A DNA stretch of 23,036 nucleotides from Aureobasidium sp. EXF-3400 (taxonomy: Eukaryota > Ascomycota > Dothideomycetes > Dothideales > Saccotheciaceae). Numbering within the stretch: position 1 is the first letter of the stretch; every line of letters begins with the position of its first letter. Positions 10,301-18,238 of the stretch are shown here, one piece after another. The notes beneath the pieces are model-generated. The model searched no databases and was not told where the DNA came from. It saw only the letters and a list, made by a program, of their open reading frames with translations. The position numbers were made by a program, and so were the translations under genes. The stretch is taken from positions 1 to 23,036 of the forward strand of contig SWBL01000539.1 of NCBI GenBank assembly GCA_024195585.1, written 5' to 3'.

Positions 10301-10817
10301 GTGTCTGGAAGTAGTAGTGACTCTTATTGATAAAACCCATCGATGACTTTGTCGTTGGTTGAAGTCACGCTTGACTCACCTATACCACGAGTTTGAGGTA
10401 GTTATTGATGGTCATCGCGACAGAATCGTTCTGATCGATAACAAAAACAAAATCCTGACGAGGGGAAAAGAGTCCATTTCCAAATGCTAGTAGATTCAAC
10501 TCCAGAGCAAAGAACTGCAATTGATCCAAGAGTGTCCTACTCTATCAGAATTTCTGGATGCCCTGATGTCCAGAACAAGGGAAGGAATTGATGCCACGTG
10601 CCTTCGCTCCAAGTCTTTTCGTCAACCTAGCCCGAAAAAGGATGAAGATGGCATCTTACATACAGTTTCCTGTGAAGTGATAAAATTGGCTGTGCAGCAA
10701 GACATCATGTTGTTTGCTGTTGTTAATGGATCGGTGTTGTCTGCCCTGCAGCGCAAGAGCTTCGACAAGGAAGGAGCCACTTTCAAGCTTCTGTTGACAC
10801 AATCTTGGATCACCGAC
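10301..10817. other. Intergenic stretch, no gene seen
   Basis: This stretch lies between the membrane protein promoter and the tRNA-Trp terminator. One open frame across about 10521-10826 begins with TTG rather than ATG and has no recognisable protein features, so I do not call it a gene. Confidence 0.45.
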
Positions 10818-10822
10818 AAAAA
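10818..10822 (-). terminator. RNA polymerase III terminator (T5) of tRNA-Trp
   Basis: A run of five T on the minus strand, 35 bases past the mature 3' end of the tRNA-Trp gene. It is the first such run downstream, so it is the likely Pol III stop, though it implies a longer trailer than usual. Confidence 0.5.
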
Positions 10823-10857
10823 GTGATCGCACGACGCTCTCGCACCATGTCTTCTCT

Positions 10858-10945
10858 TGAACCTGACCCGATTTGAACGGATGACCTTGTGGATGTCCCG
10901 GATGACAGACTGGAATCACACGCGCTACCGCTGCGCCACAGGTCC
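10858..10945 (-). tRNA. tRNA-Trp (anticodon CCA) with a 16-nt intron
   Basis: The minus strand folds into a complete cloverleaf. The acceptor GGACCTG pairs with CAGGTTC (one G-U), with discriminator A. T8 and G9 follow, then a D stem GCGC/GCGC, an anticodon stem TGTGA, and a loop TTCCAG carrying CCA (Trp). The variable loop is AGGTC, and the T stem ATCCG/CGGGT encloses TTCAAAT. Removing 16 nt after position 37 (about 10909-10894) leaves 72 nt and gives standard spacing. The A box (TGGCGCAGCGG) and B box (GTTCAAATC) match Pol III internal promoters. The only oddity is an A-C mismatch at the innermost anticodon-stem pair (31/39). An intron in tRNA-Trp is normal in fungi. Confidence 0.92.
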
Positions 10946-11413
10946 AATAAGAAGTGTTGTCGAAGTTGTGCGTATATGAAATTGAGATATGTAGATCCAG
11001 CGTTGAGCGTTTCGGTTCTCGGCTACTCAACCAGCCGAGCAGTCTTGGCCCAGCTCAAACCTTCCACTAACGTAGATCCCACATCACTTTGTTCCTTCGC
11101 TTGAAGTATAATCATGGTGACAGGCGGGGTATATAGATGGCCTCCGCTCCGTTTGCGATTCGCTCTTACGGCGAGGAATTGTTCCCAGCATCAAATGCTC
11201 CGAGGAATTCTTACGTCCGGTAGACACCAGTAACTTCAAGACACCCGGGAGAGTAATCGTCCCGCTTCGTATCCGGCTTACTTAACCCAACCACTCTACT
11301 CGCTATCGTGCAACTTGACTTATCTATCCTCTGGAAAACCTCGAGGAGACTCTTTTGACCAAGTACAACACTCAAAGTTATCCAAAAAGAAAGCAGAACA
11401 ATCATCTGCAAAC
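10946..11413. promoter_or_regulatory. Spacer upstream of the acidic hypothetical gene
   Basis: No gene is seen. It holds the 5' flank of tRNA-Trp (-) and the promoter of the downstream gene (+). TATATAG at 11130-11136 is a possible TATA box, about 280 bp before the ATG at 11414, which implies a leader of about 250 bases if used. Confidence 0.4.
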
Positions 11414-12334
11414 ATGTCGACTCTAATACCTATACAAGAAGTCATGGAAAACCTGAAAAAGATACCAATGTCGCAAGAACGATTCAACAGCCTCAAAGAA
11501 AAGATCCTCAACAGCAGAGCTCTCACCGCACCAGACGAATCGGTCATCAATCTTCAAAACATGACCATGAAATGTGTTCAAGATGTCAAAGAACGACTCG
11601 CCTACATCACAGAAAGACGCAAGCAAAGAAGCATACAAGACAAGCAGAAGAACATCGATTTTGCAGCTGCACTGGCAGAAAGAGATGCAGTAAAAGAAAG
11701 CGAAAGGTGGACTAGGAAAGGACAAAAAGCTCATAGGACGAGGATTGAATTTTGGAGGGATGAGGTTGAACAGCATTGTGCGGTTGAGAAGAAGACTCTG
11801 TCGGGTACTGTGCCACAACAACAATATCCATCACGTCAACCTACGGCAAAGAGACTCTACGATAATGCAAGCTCGTCTCTTGAGCAACTTGCCGGTGCCT
11901 CAACACCAGCCACCAAACGTGTCAAGACAACCACTCAAAACGACTCTACCTTAGCAGTTGCACCACCCACAAGCAGCAAAAAGTCCATTCCCTGGCTCAG
12001 CACCCGCGCCTCCATGGACGATAAAAACATATTTGCAGACGACGACCGCCCTGGTCTCGACCAACGAATCCGTCCGAACAAGAAGAACACCCATAATGAC
12101 TATGACGACCATGAAGATTACGATGACGATTATGACAACCACGATGATGCAGATGAAGAATTCGATGAGGATGAAGATGTAGACTCTGAATATTCCGATG
12201 AGTCTTACCTGACAGAGTTGGAGCAGATGTTGACCAGAGAAATGGCAATGGTGACTGTGATGGCACTCATGCTGCCCAGGATGATCGAACGATCAGATGC
12301 ATTTCGGCAAGGTCTGGAGGGTGGGTTTCTCTAA
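11414..12334 (+). CDS. Hypothetical protein: basic coiled-coil N-terminus, very acidic C-terminal tail
   Basis: 306 aa from the ATG at 11414 (AAACATGTC context); the open frame extends further upstream, but this is a credible start. Residues 1-150 are helical and charged (a KERLAYITERRKQRSIQDKQ-type stretch). The middle is Ser/Thr/Pro-rich with a basic patch (KRVKTTT) that could be nuclear targeting. Residues about 215-280 are dominated by Asp, Glu and Tyr, encoded by GAY/GAR-rich DNA around 12090-12200. The last 30 residues are Met-rich and less acidic. Such acid tracts are frequent in histone- or chromatin-binding proteins, but this is only an analogy. I recognise no domain. The far C-terminus could be altered by an unseen intron. 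Confidence 0.7.
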   Translation: MSTLIPIQEVMENLKKIPMSQERFNSLKEKILNSRALTAPDESVINLQNMTMKCVQDVKERLAYITERRKQRSIQDKQKNIDFAAALAERDAVKESERWTRKGQKAHRTRIEFWRDEVEQHCAVEKKTLSGTVPQQQYPSRQPTAKRLYDNASSSLEQLAGASTPATKRVKTTTQNDSTLAVAPPTSSKKSIPWLSTRASMDDKNIFADDDRPGLDQRIRPNKKNTHNDYDDHEDYDDDYDNHDDADEEFDEDEDVDSEYSDESYLTELEQMLTREMAMVTVMALMLPRMIERSDAFRQGLEGGFL

Positions 12335-12664
12335 CTTTCTAGATGACATAAGGGTGCTTCTGGTATTCTTAGACTCACTTTTATGGGGATTGGCAAAGTT
12401 GGACAGATGGCAAGGAGAAAACAGAGTGGTATCATTCGTCAAGAGAAGAAGTAATTACAAAAGACTAAAGTAGAGGTCATAACAAGAAGAAAAGATCGAG
12501 ACCCTGAGCACCACGACCAGTGTGGTTCATCGAGTCTGTCGTTGCCCACTCCACTCTTGTGCAAACGAGAAGGTCATCAGAAAATGAATCCCAAGCAAGC
12601 TGTGTCCCATCGCAATGCACCACAGAAACAGCATATACAAGTTCATAGCAATCATAGCTAGATC
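12335..12664. other. Convergent 3' spacer, no gene seen
   Basis: 330 bp between the 3' ends of the acidic hypothetical gene (+) and the patatin-like gene (-). Purine-rich around 12410-12500. No coding frame or RNA gene seen. Confidence 0.5.
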
Positions 12665-14563
12665 CTAGTAGCGAGGACCTCCAGTATATTCAGGCTTGCG
12701 TGCGATGTTGACTATAGGTGGAGGACCATCGGTATCCGGGTAAGGCGGTAGAGCTTGTCGTAATGGTGCGACGTTGAATGACCCTCCATTATGTGATGGA
12801 TGTCTCATTGGATTTCCATAAGTCGGGCTCCCAATCGGGCTGCCAACGGTGGGACTGAGCGGGGCGGAATTATCAGGATATGGTAGAGGTGTTTTGGGAG
12901 GCAAAGGAGGTGCGTGTGCAGCTGTGCCGCTATCCTGAGATTCTGGCCTGTGTTGGCTCAGCGAACCGCTGGAGCGGTGCATGGAATCCATCGAAGGCCG
13001 ATAGGCACCTGGGGGAGGCGAAGGGCGTGTAGCGCTCGTTGGCGTCCTTATAGGCTCAGATTGAGGCCATTGATCGTCAGGTACGACGGTGTACTTCATA
13101 TCAGAGATGGATGATTGGCGCATTGGCGGTTGTGATGTTGGAGGGCGCTGCTGATACGATTGAGGTGGGAAAACATTGTCGGCTGGAAGTTCGACAGCAA
13201 GAGGATTGCTAGGTGGAGGGATCTCAGGAAGAGGAGCGTTTTGGCGAGAAAATGAGGTATTGATGATTTCCTGACCATCCCAAGATGGATGTCGATCATG
13301 ACGGATCTTACTGAAAAAGACCTTGGCGAGTTTTGCGGCAGCATCGAAGTTTTGTGCTTGAACTTCAGGACGAGCAAGGTACATGCGGGTACTTGTGCTG
13401 ATGTCTCCAAGTCTGTTCCATTCGTTCATGCCGTACTCTCCGACACCGACCTCGACGTTGAGGCGATAGTAGTTCTGGCGGTTGACTTGACGTTTTGATA
13501 AGTATTCGTCGATCATATATTGATGCGTCTCTTCACACCCTTCGATTTTTGCGATCAGTTTGCGGCGGGCTTCGGCGAAGTCACCCATGCCTCCGCCAAT
13601 AAAGTCCTCCCACCACTCATGCTGGCGATTGTTCGTACCAGGAGGACGTTTGCCGGTTCCGATGCTGAGGAAGACACCTACGTCTCTCCCCGGCCATTCG
13701 TTGCAAACGGCCTCGTCGAGAATTTGGGGACTTGGGTTGTACTTTCCGGCACCTTCATCGAGGAAGGTGCTCTGACCAATTTGAATAGGCTTGAAGGCAA
13801 GGGCGGTAGCCGAAGTGGCTCGTCCGGCTTGCCAGATATAGCAGTTGTACTCAGGCGAAGGCTCCTTACGCGAGTCGTATGAGCGCAACAGGGCGGGCTT
13901 TCCGCCTTTAGGAGTGCCACGATAGACAGCGGTCACGGCAGTCTTGGTCCTGTTCTCCCGACTGTCGTAGAGCAAGGCGTTGGGATCGCCCCATCTTGAG
14001 ACGCCGACAGAAGTGCGAGGGTCTACTGGGGTCATGCCGATGGTGCTGTGTCTGCTGGCAACGCTGACGGAACGAGCGGGACGAGCGACTTGAAGACTTT
14101 GGCGGGAGGACGAGGAAACAGCATCCTTGGAGTCGTTGCCCTCGTCGTCGTATATTGTGTGCTCTCTTACACATTCCCTAATGGCTTCTTCGAGTTTACT
14201 GGCCTTGAAAAGAGTGGATCGGTAGGGAATGCCGGCAATAGTCTTGTCCGTCTCGAAGACTCGTCGGGTCATGCGTACATAGACGTCTTTGCATGTCTCG
14301 ATGTCCAGTCGCAAGCGGCCCAGCATGATGGCAATCAAGCCGCCGGTGCCCGTGCCGGCGATCAAGTCGAAGTGGTCGCATGGTTTCGGAATCTCGTGTC
14401 GCTTTGGAGCGCGGCCTTCAATCTCGACAAATGTGCGGTGCATCAACTCTTGCAGGATAATCAGCATGCTGTAACCACGCACACCTCCGCCGTCCAGACT
14501 GAGGATGCGCAGCGGTGGGCCCTTGGTCGTGTCTTTTCTCCGCAGTCCATTGATAGCGTCCAT
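12665..14563 (-). CDS. Patatin-like phospholipase family protein with Ser-to-Gly change at the nucleophile
   Basis: An intronless 632-aa frame. The patatin domain occupies about residues 15-375. It contains the oxyanion loop DGGGVRG (24-30) and the 'nucleophile elbow' at 68-75, which reads IAGTGTGG, so Gly72 (codon GGC at 14350-14348) stands where patatins have the catalytic Ser of G-x-S-x-G. The second catalytic element appears as FLDEGAGKYNPS, with Asp269 in place of a plain DGA/DGG. YIWQAGRATSATALAFKPI and the SIGTGKRPPGT stretch are typical of the fungal patatin branch. Residues 140-190 form a low-complexity insertion. From about 440 the protein is Pro/Ser-rich and disordered. Without the Ser, acyl-hydrolase activity by the standard Ser-Asp dyad is unlikely, so it may be a pseudoenzyme with a lipid-binding or signalling role. 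Family assignment is secure; function is open. Confidence 0.9.
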   Translation of the reverse strand: MDAINGLRRKDTTKGPPLRILSLDGGGVRGYSMLIILQELMHRTFVEIEGRAPKRHEIPKPCDHFDLIAGTGTGGLIAIMLGRLRLDIETCKDVYVRMTRRVFETDKTIAGIPYRSTLFKASKLEEAIRECVREHTIYDDEGNDSKDAVSSSSRQSLQVARPARSVSVASRHSTIGMTPVDPRTSVGVSRWGDPNALLYDSRENRTKTAVTAVYRGTPKGGKPALLRSYDSRKEPSPEYNCYIWQAGRATSATALAFKPIQIGQSTFLDEGAGKYNPSPQILDEAVCNEWPGRDVGVFLSIGTGKRPPGTNNRQHEWWEDFIGGGMGDFAEARRKLIAKIEGCEETHQYMIDEYLSKRQVNRQNYYRLNVEVGVGEYGMNEWNRLGDISTSTRMYLARPEVQAQNFDAAAKLAKVFFSKIRHDRHPSWDGQEIINTSFSRQNAPLPEIPPPSNPLAVELPADNVFPPQSYQQRPPTSQPPMRQSSISDMKYTVVPDDQWPQSEPIRTPTSATRPSPPPGAYRPSMDSMHRSSGSLSQHRPESQDSGTAAHAPPLPPKTPLPYPDNSAPLSPTVGSPIGSPTYGNPMRHPSHNGGSFNVAPLRQALPPYPDTDGPPPIVNIARKPEYTGGPRY

Positions 14564-15107
14564 GGTGTGTGTCAGGTTGTAGTCGGCTGGGCCGGGTACG
14601 TTTCGAGGAGGGTTTCAGACAGTGCGGTCGGGTTTGTCAGAGTGTAGGAGTCGTAGGGTTGCGCTTGGCGAGTTGGTGTAAGAAGGATGGATGCGCCGCT
14701 TGGGCTGAGCTGGGCGGATGCCTTGTTGAACTTGACCGAATATCTCACTCTGGGAAGGCTGACAGGTGCGTCATCACTCTCGTGTTGGCATTTGGTTCGT
14801 GTGAAGGGCAAAAGGCAGTCACAACAATCTCCCTAAACACGCCCAAAATGATATGCGAAACAACTGACATGGTCACCGACCAAACGGTCAAGCACTTTCA
14901 TTGGCGCATCGCGGGGTCAGTGACGTTTTGGCCTTCTCGCTTGGTGGCTGTGTGTTGCCATGCTTTCCTGCCTCCTGTGCCTGTCGCTCTCAATTTAGTG
15001 GCAAGCTTTAATTCATGCTTCTTCCCAGCCTTACTCGCCGGCCATAAATCGTCATGACTTCGGTTATATCCGGAATTCCATTGTCTTTTGCTGGTCAAGA
15101 AATGATC
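14564..15107. promoter_or_regulatory. Patatin-like gene promoter side, no gene seen
   Basis: This is the 5' flank of the patatin-like gene (-) up to the MITE-like element. It includes TGACGT at about 14930, a common bZIP/CREB core, but nothing specific to this gene. Open frames here (for example the minus-strand frame through 14572-14811) show no domain. Confidence 0.35.
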
Positions 15108-15141
15108 CCTCCCCGTGTTCGAAAAACAGTAACGCTGTGCG
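15108..15141 (+). repeat. Left terminal inverted repeat of the MITE
   Basis: 34-base arm pairing with 15339-15372. It differs from its partner at positions 18 (A versus T) and 31 (T versus C) counted from the outer end. Confidence 0.9.
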
Positions 15142-15338
15142 GCTACAAATTCTGGTGGAGGCTTCGACCACGATAAGTCCGAGTTGACTTCAACGCCATA
15201 TACCTCGCCACCAGAACGGGCGATCCGTGGCGAAAATTTTACAGAATATACTCTAGCATATTGCGAGTAATCGGAACCAATTTTTGTCAAAACTGAGCCA
15301 GGATTGCCCAAGTTATCAGTGCTGCAAAACTATCACTT

Positions 15339-15372
15339 CGCGCAGCGTTACTGTATTTCGAACACGGGGAGG
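15339..15372 (-). repeat. Right terminal inverted repeat of the MITE
   Basis: Inverted partner of 15108-15141. Its outer end reads CCTCCCCGTGTTCGAAATAC on the minus strand. Confidence 0.9.
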
Positions 15373-15755
15373 TCGCATCCGGGTCGTGAAGCCAGCACTA
15401 AAGATAGAACAGACTGAGTGTGCTTGGCAAACAACCCTGCCAGCTATCCGTCTTTTATATTTCTGCCACTAATGCTTTGCACTCGGCCCATTCAAACCTA
15501 TATTAAACAACAAGCTCTATAGTATTCAGTTGACATGCAAAGATACAGAACCTGCCATGGCTTATCCGTATACCAAATGGGGCAACGGCTCCCAAGCTTT
15601 GTACCCCTCGCAAGCCCTCGTTATCTGCGGGGATACCCTACATCAACCTCACGCCTTATACTTGACATCCTTTCTTCCCTGTCGAATTTCTCAACGAGAT
15701 TCGTGGTTTCTGTTCAGTTTCCTCTCTGCAAGAATAGATTCCATTAATGTCTGCC
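15373..15755. promoter_or_regulatory. Upstream region of the MOSC gene
   Basis: Between the MITE and the MOSC start. An A/T-rich TATATTAAA at about 15499-15507 is a possible core promoter, and C/T-rich stretches follow at 15600-15740. An open frame across 15530-15799 has no protein character. Confidence 0.35.
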
Positions 15756-16899
15756 ATGCATATCAGCAGAGTCAGTACCGTTGGTCGACGTATTGCTGAA
15801 CCACCTCTTACAAAGTCAGATTTTCGTCTATCCCATCAAGTCTGCTCGACCTTATGAACCTTCTTCAGCCGAAGTGACCAGACATGGCTTCACCTACGAT
15901 CGCCGATTCATGATTCTCAAAGTGCAGCCAGATGGCTCACTCAAGAACATGCATATCGCAGAATATACTAAGCTATCTCTCTTGTTCGCCGATATCAGAT
16001 TTCCTCAGGACCAAGACGCTGCAAACGCGTCAATCCACCTGACTTGGCGACCACCCCATGGCGAGTCAAAGGACTTGGATATCCCTCTGGTTCCCGACAC
16101 GACCTCTCTAGAGAAAATTCATGTGACGATGCACTCCAGTCCTACAGATGCATACAAGATGGACGATCAGTACAACAGATGGCTGTCTGCATGTCTAGGT
16201 TATGACGTCGTGCTAGCGTATCTTGGTGAGCATGAACGTCCAGTACTCATGACAACACACCAAAAGAAAAACCAACCTCAAACCGGGGGCTGGCTATCTT
16301 CTATTACCAGCAAGTTACCTACTTCGCTCGGCGCAATCATCTCAGGCGAAGCCCAAGCGGATGACAAAATCACGTTTGCAGACTGTGCTCCTTTCCTTGT
16401 AGTGAACGAAACATCTCTTCGGGATGTCAGCAAGCGTCTCCCCGATGGCGAAGAGATGGATATCTCGAAATTCAGACCAAACATCATCGTCAGTGGAGCC
16501 GAATCATCGTGGGAAGAAGACTATTGGTCAGAGCTGCAGACATCCAGCAACGTAAAGCTGCATCTGGTGCAGAACTGTGTCAGATGCGTGAGTCTAAACG
16601 TCGACTATGCAACTGGTAAGCCTGGCGAAGGCGAGTCTGGCAAGATCCTCAAGAAGTTGCAAAGCGATCGAAGGGTGGACAAGGGGGCCAAGTACTCACC
16701 CGTCTTTGGTCGATATGCGTTTTTAGGCAAGGGTGATGAGGGCAAGTCATTGTCCATTGGTGATGAAGTGACAATCACTCAGCTTAATGCCGAGAGGACA
16801 ACCTTGGGTCAGTCTAACCATTATCAACATTCGTCGAACACTCCATGCTAACACTTCACAGATTGGCCTGGTATTGGTAGTAATCCAGCGCCAGCTTGA
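15756..16899 (+). CDS. MOSC-domain protein (Moco sulfurase C-terminal/mARC-like)
   Basis: My model has three exons, 15756-15770, 15820-16807 and 16862-16899 (346 aa). Exon 1 encodes only MHISR, joined to IFVYPIKSARPY, the usual MOSC_N opening. An in-frame ATG at 15747 is an alternative start with a weaker context. Both introns (49 and 54 bp) use the donor GTCAGT; the second has a GCTAAC branch site, and its removal restores LDWPGIGSNPAPA, a typical C-terminus. Residues 1-120 are the beta-barrel N-terminal domain. The MOSC domain follows, with FRPNIIVSG and LVQNCVRCVSLNVDYATGKP, whose Cys residues lie where the family binds molybdenum cofactor. mARC-type relatives reduce N-hydroxylated compounds with cytochrome b5; others have unknown substrates. 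There is no separate sulfurase (NifS-like) domain. The first exon is the least certain part. Confidence 0.85.
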
Positions 16900-17243
16900 T
16901 TTTGCGATTTTGCGAAATGCCAAAATTTTGTTCCGATGCCAATTTTTTCGATAACCGTCATGTGATTACCATAGGAACATTTAAAGTCTTGAGTTTGGAA
17001 GAAGAAAATCGAGTCTCAAGTCATGAGGTAAGGAAGGATGCAAGTCTGGAAGTGGCGAACAGGCCCCTTCCGAGTCATTGAGCAAGTTTAACTACCAACT
17101 AGGCAGCAGCGAAAATCACTGCATTTCTCGAACGAACAACTACTACATAGCATTTTTCTTCACCTCAGAAGAACTTGGTAGACAATACTCATCAAGAGTT
17201 GTTCTAGATCTCTTCCTCGGTTTCAGACTTCACCCACCGCATC
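16900..17243. other. Spacer between MOSC and YJU2 genes
   Basis: 344 bp in tandem orientation, so the 3' UTR of MOSC followed by the YJU2 promoter. A tandem duplication GATTTTGC-GATTTTGC spans 16898-16913 and overlaps the MOSC stop codon. No other gene seen. Confidence 0.45.
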
Positions 17244-18008
17244 ATGGCCGAGCGAAAGGTCATTTCCAAATACTACCCACCGGACTTCGACCCGAGCAAG
17301 CTGAAACGACAGCGAAAGACGCAGAACACCGTGTCAAAGCTCGAATCCGTCCGTCTTTCGAGCCCCTTCTCTATGCGCTGCAATAGATGTGGTGAGTTCA
17401 TATACAAAGGTCGTAAATTCAACGCGCGCAAGCAGATGACCAATGAACGCTACCTCAACATACCTATTATTCGCTTGTTTATTCGTTGTACGGCCTGCTC
17501 ATCCGAAATTGCATTCGACACAGACGCCAAGAATGAGGACTACAAGAATACAAGTGGTGCAACACGCAACTTCGAGCCGTGGCGTGAGGCTGAACCTACT
17601 CAAGAGACAGAAAGCGAGAGACTTGATCGACTTGAAAGAGAAGGATGGAAACAAGATGCTATCACCGGTCTCGAGGCCAAGGCAACAAGTACACAGACAG
17701 AGATGGCTATAGCCGACGCTCTAGACGAAATCAGAATCCAGAACGCACGAGGCGAGATCAGAATACGAAGCAATACAGCCAGGATCGATCAAACAGCACT
17801 CGAAGACAACGACCAAGATAAAGAAGCTCTAAGGAAAGCCTTCGGCGACGATGCCGGTGAACTTGTGCGACGATTGCCTGACGAGGATGTTGGCGCTGGA
17901 GAACGTGCAAAGGCTTTGGCATATCCTGTTTCAGAATTTCAACGACATAAGAGAAGGAAGAAGGATTATGGTGCTGCGCTGGGGATCAAACGCAACAACA
18001 CCGCCTGA
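17244..18008 (+). CDS. YJU2: Pre-mRNA splicing factor YJU2 (CWC16 family)
   Basis: A 254-aa frame without introns, ATG in a good context (CATCATGGCC). The N-terminus MAERKVISKYYPPDFDPSKL is the diagnostic start of the YJU2/CCDC94 family. Zinc-binding pairs MRCNRCG (Cys46, Cys49) and IRCTACSS (Cys82, Cys85) bracket the conserved FIYKGRKFNARK; GATRNFEPW follows. The C-terminal half is charged and helical and ends with a basic segment and AALGIK, as in fungal relatives. YJU2 joins the catalytic spliceosome (NTC-associated, B* and C complexes) in the nucleus and promotes branching, the first transesterification. Length is slightly shorter than the yeast (about 278) and human (about 323) proteins, with the difference in the variable tail. 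The gene converges on the CHAT protease gene, 230 bp away. Confidence 0.95.
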   Translation: MAERKVISKYYPPDFDPSKLKRQRKTQNTVSKLESVRLSSPFSMRCNRCGEFIYKGRKFNARKQMTNERYLNIPIIRLFIRCTACSSEIAFDTDAKNEDYKNTSGATRNFEPWREAEPTQETESERLDRLEREGWKQDAITGLEAKATSTQTEMAIADALDEIRIQNARGEIRIRSNTARIDQTALEDNDQDKEALRKAFGDDAGELVRRLPDEDVGAGERAKALAYPVSEFQRHKRRKKDYGAALGIKRNNTA

Positions 18009-18238
18009 AGAACGCTTAGTATATGAAGATGATGGCTTCTTTGAGGAAGAGATAAGGAGTGGACGAATACAATTTACTGTGACAGGTAACTATAAAAACA
18101 AACTGCAAGAGAAAACAAAAAGAACAAAAATTTGGACTTCCGAATGGAATACGACCTGTTCTGATTCAGAGCAACAACCTGATATCCAAGATAGTGGGGT
18201 ATCTCGTGCTTGGTGAGAGACACATATGAACACTGCTG

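Larger units (their letters stand above)
15108..15372. mobile_element. MITE-like non-autonomous element, 265 bp with 34-bp terminal inverted repeats
   Basis: The left end (15108-15141) begins CCTCCCCGTGTTCGAAA and ends in ACAGTAACGCTGTGCG. The right end (15339-15372) is its reverse complement with two differences (32 of 34 positions match). The 197-bp interior has no transposase frame. Immediate flanks share only a TC dinucleotide (15106-15107 and 15373-15374), so the target-site duplication is either 2 bp or eroded. Small size, long TIRs and no coding capacity define a MITE; I cannot name the superfamily, and TA duplications typical of Tc1/mariner are absent. It sits between the divergent patatin-like and MOSC genes, about 375 bp upstream of the MOSC start, and could affect their promoters. 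Confidence 0.85.

Noticed and set aside
10521..10826. 101-codon open frame (+) before the tRNA-Trp gene
   Set aside because: It starts with TTG, has no recognisable domain or promoter, and runs into the tRNA terminator area.
14898..15311. 137-codon minus-strand frame through the left MITE end
   Set aside because: It crosses the terminal inverted repeat and has no transposase motif; I treat the element as non-coding.
18009..18216. Extension of YJU2 reading VYEDDGFFEEEIRSGR in another frame
   Set aside because: The YJU2 frame ends properly at 18008 with a family-typical C-terminus, and no intron is needed to reach this stretch.
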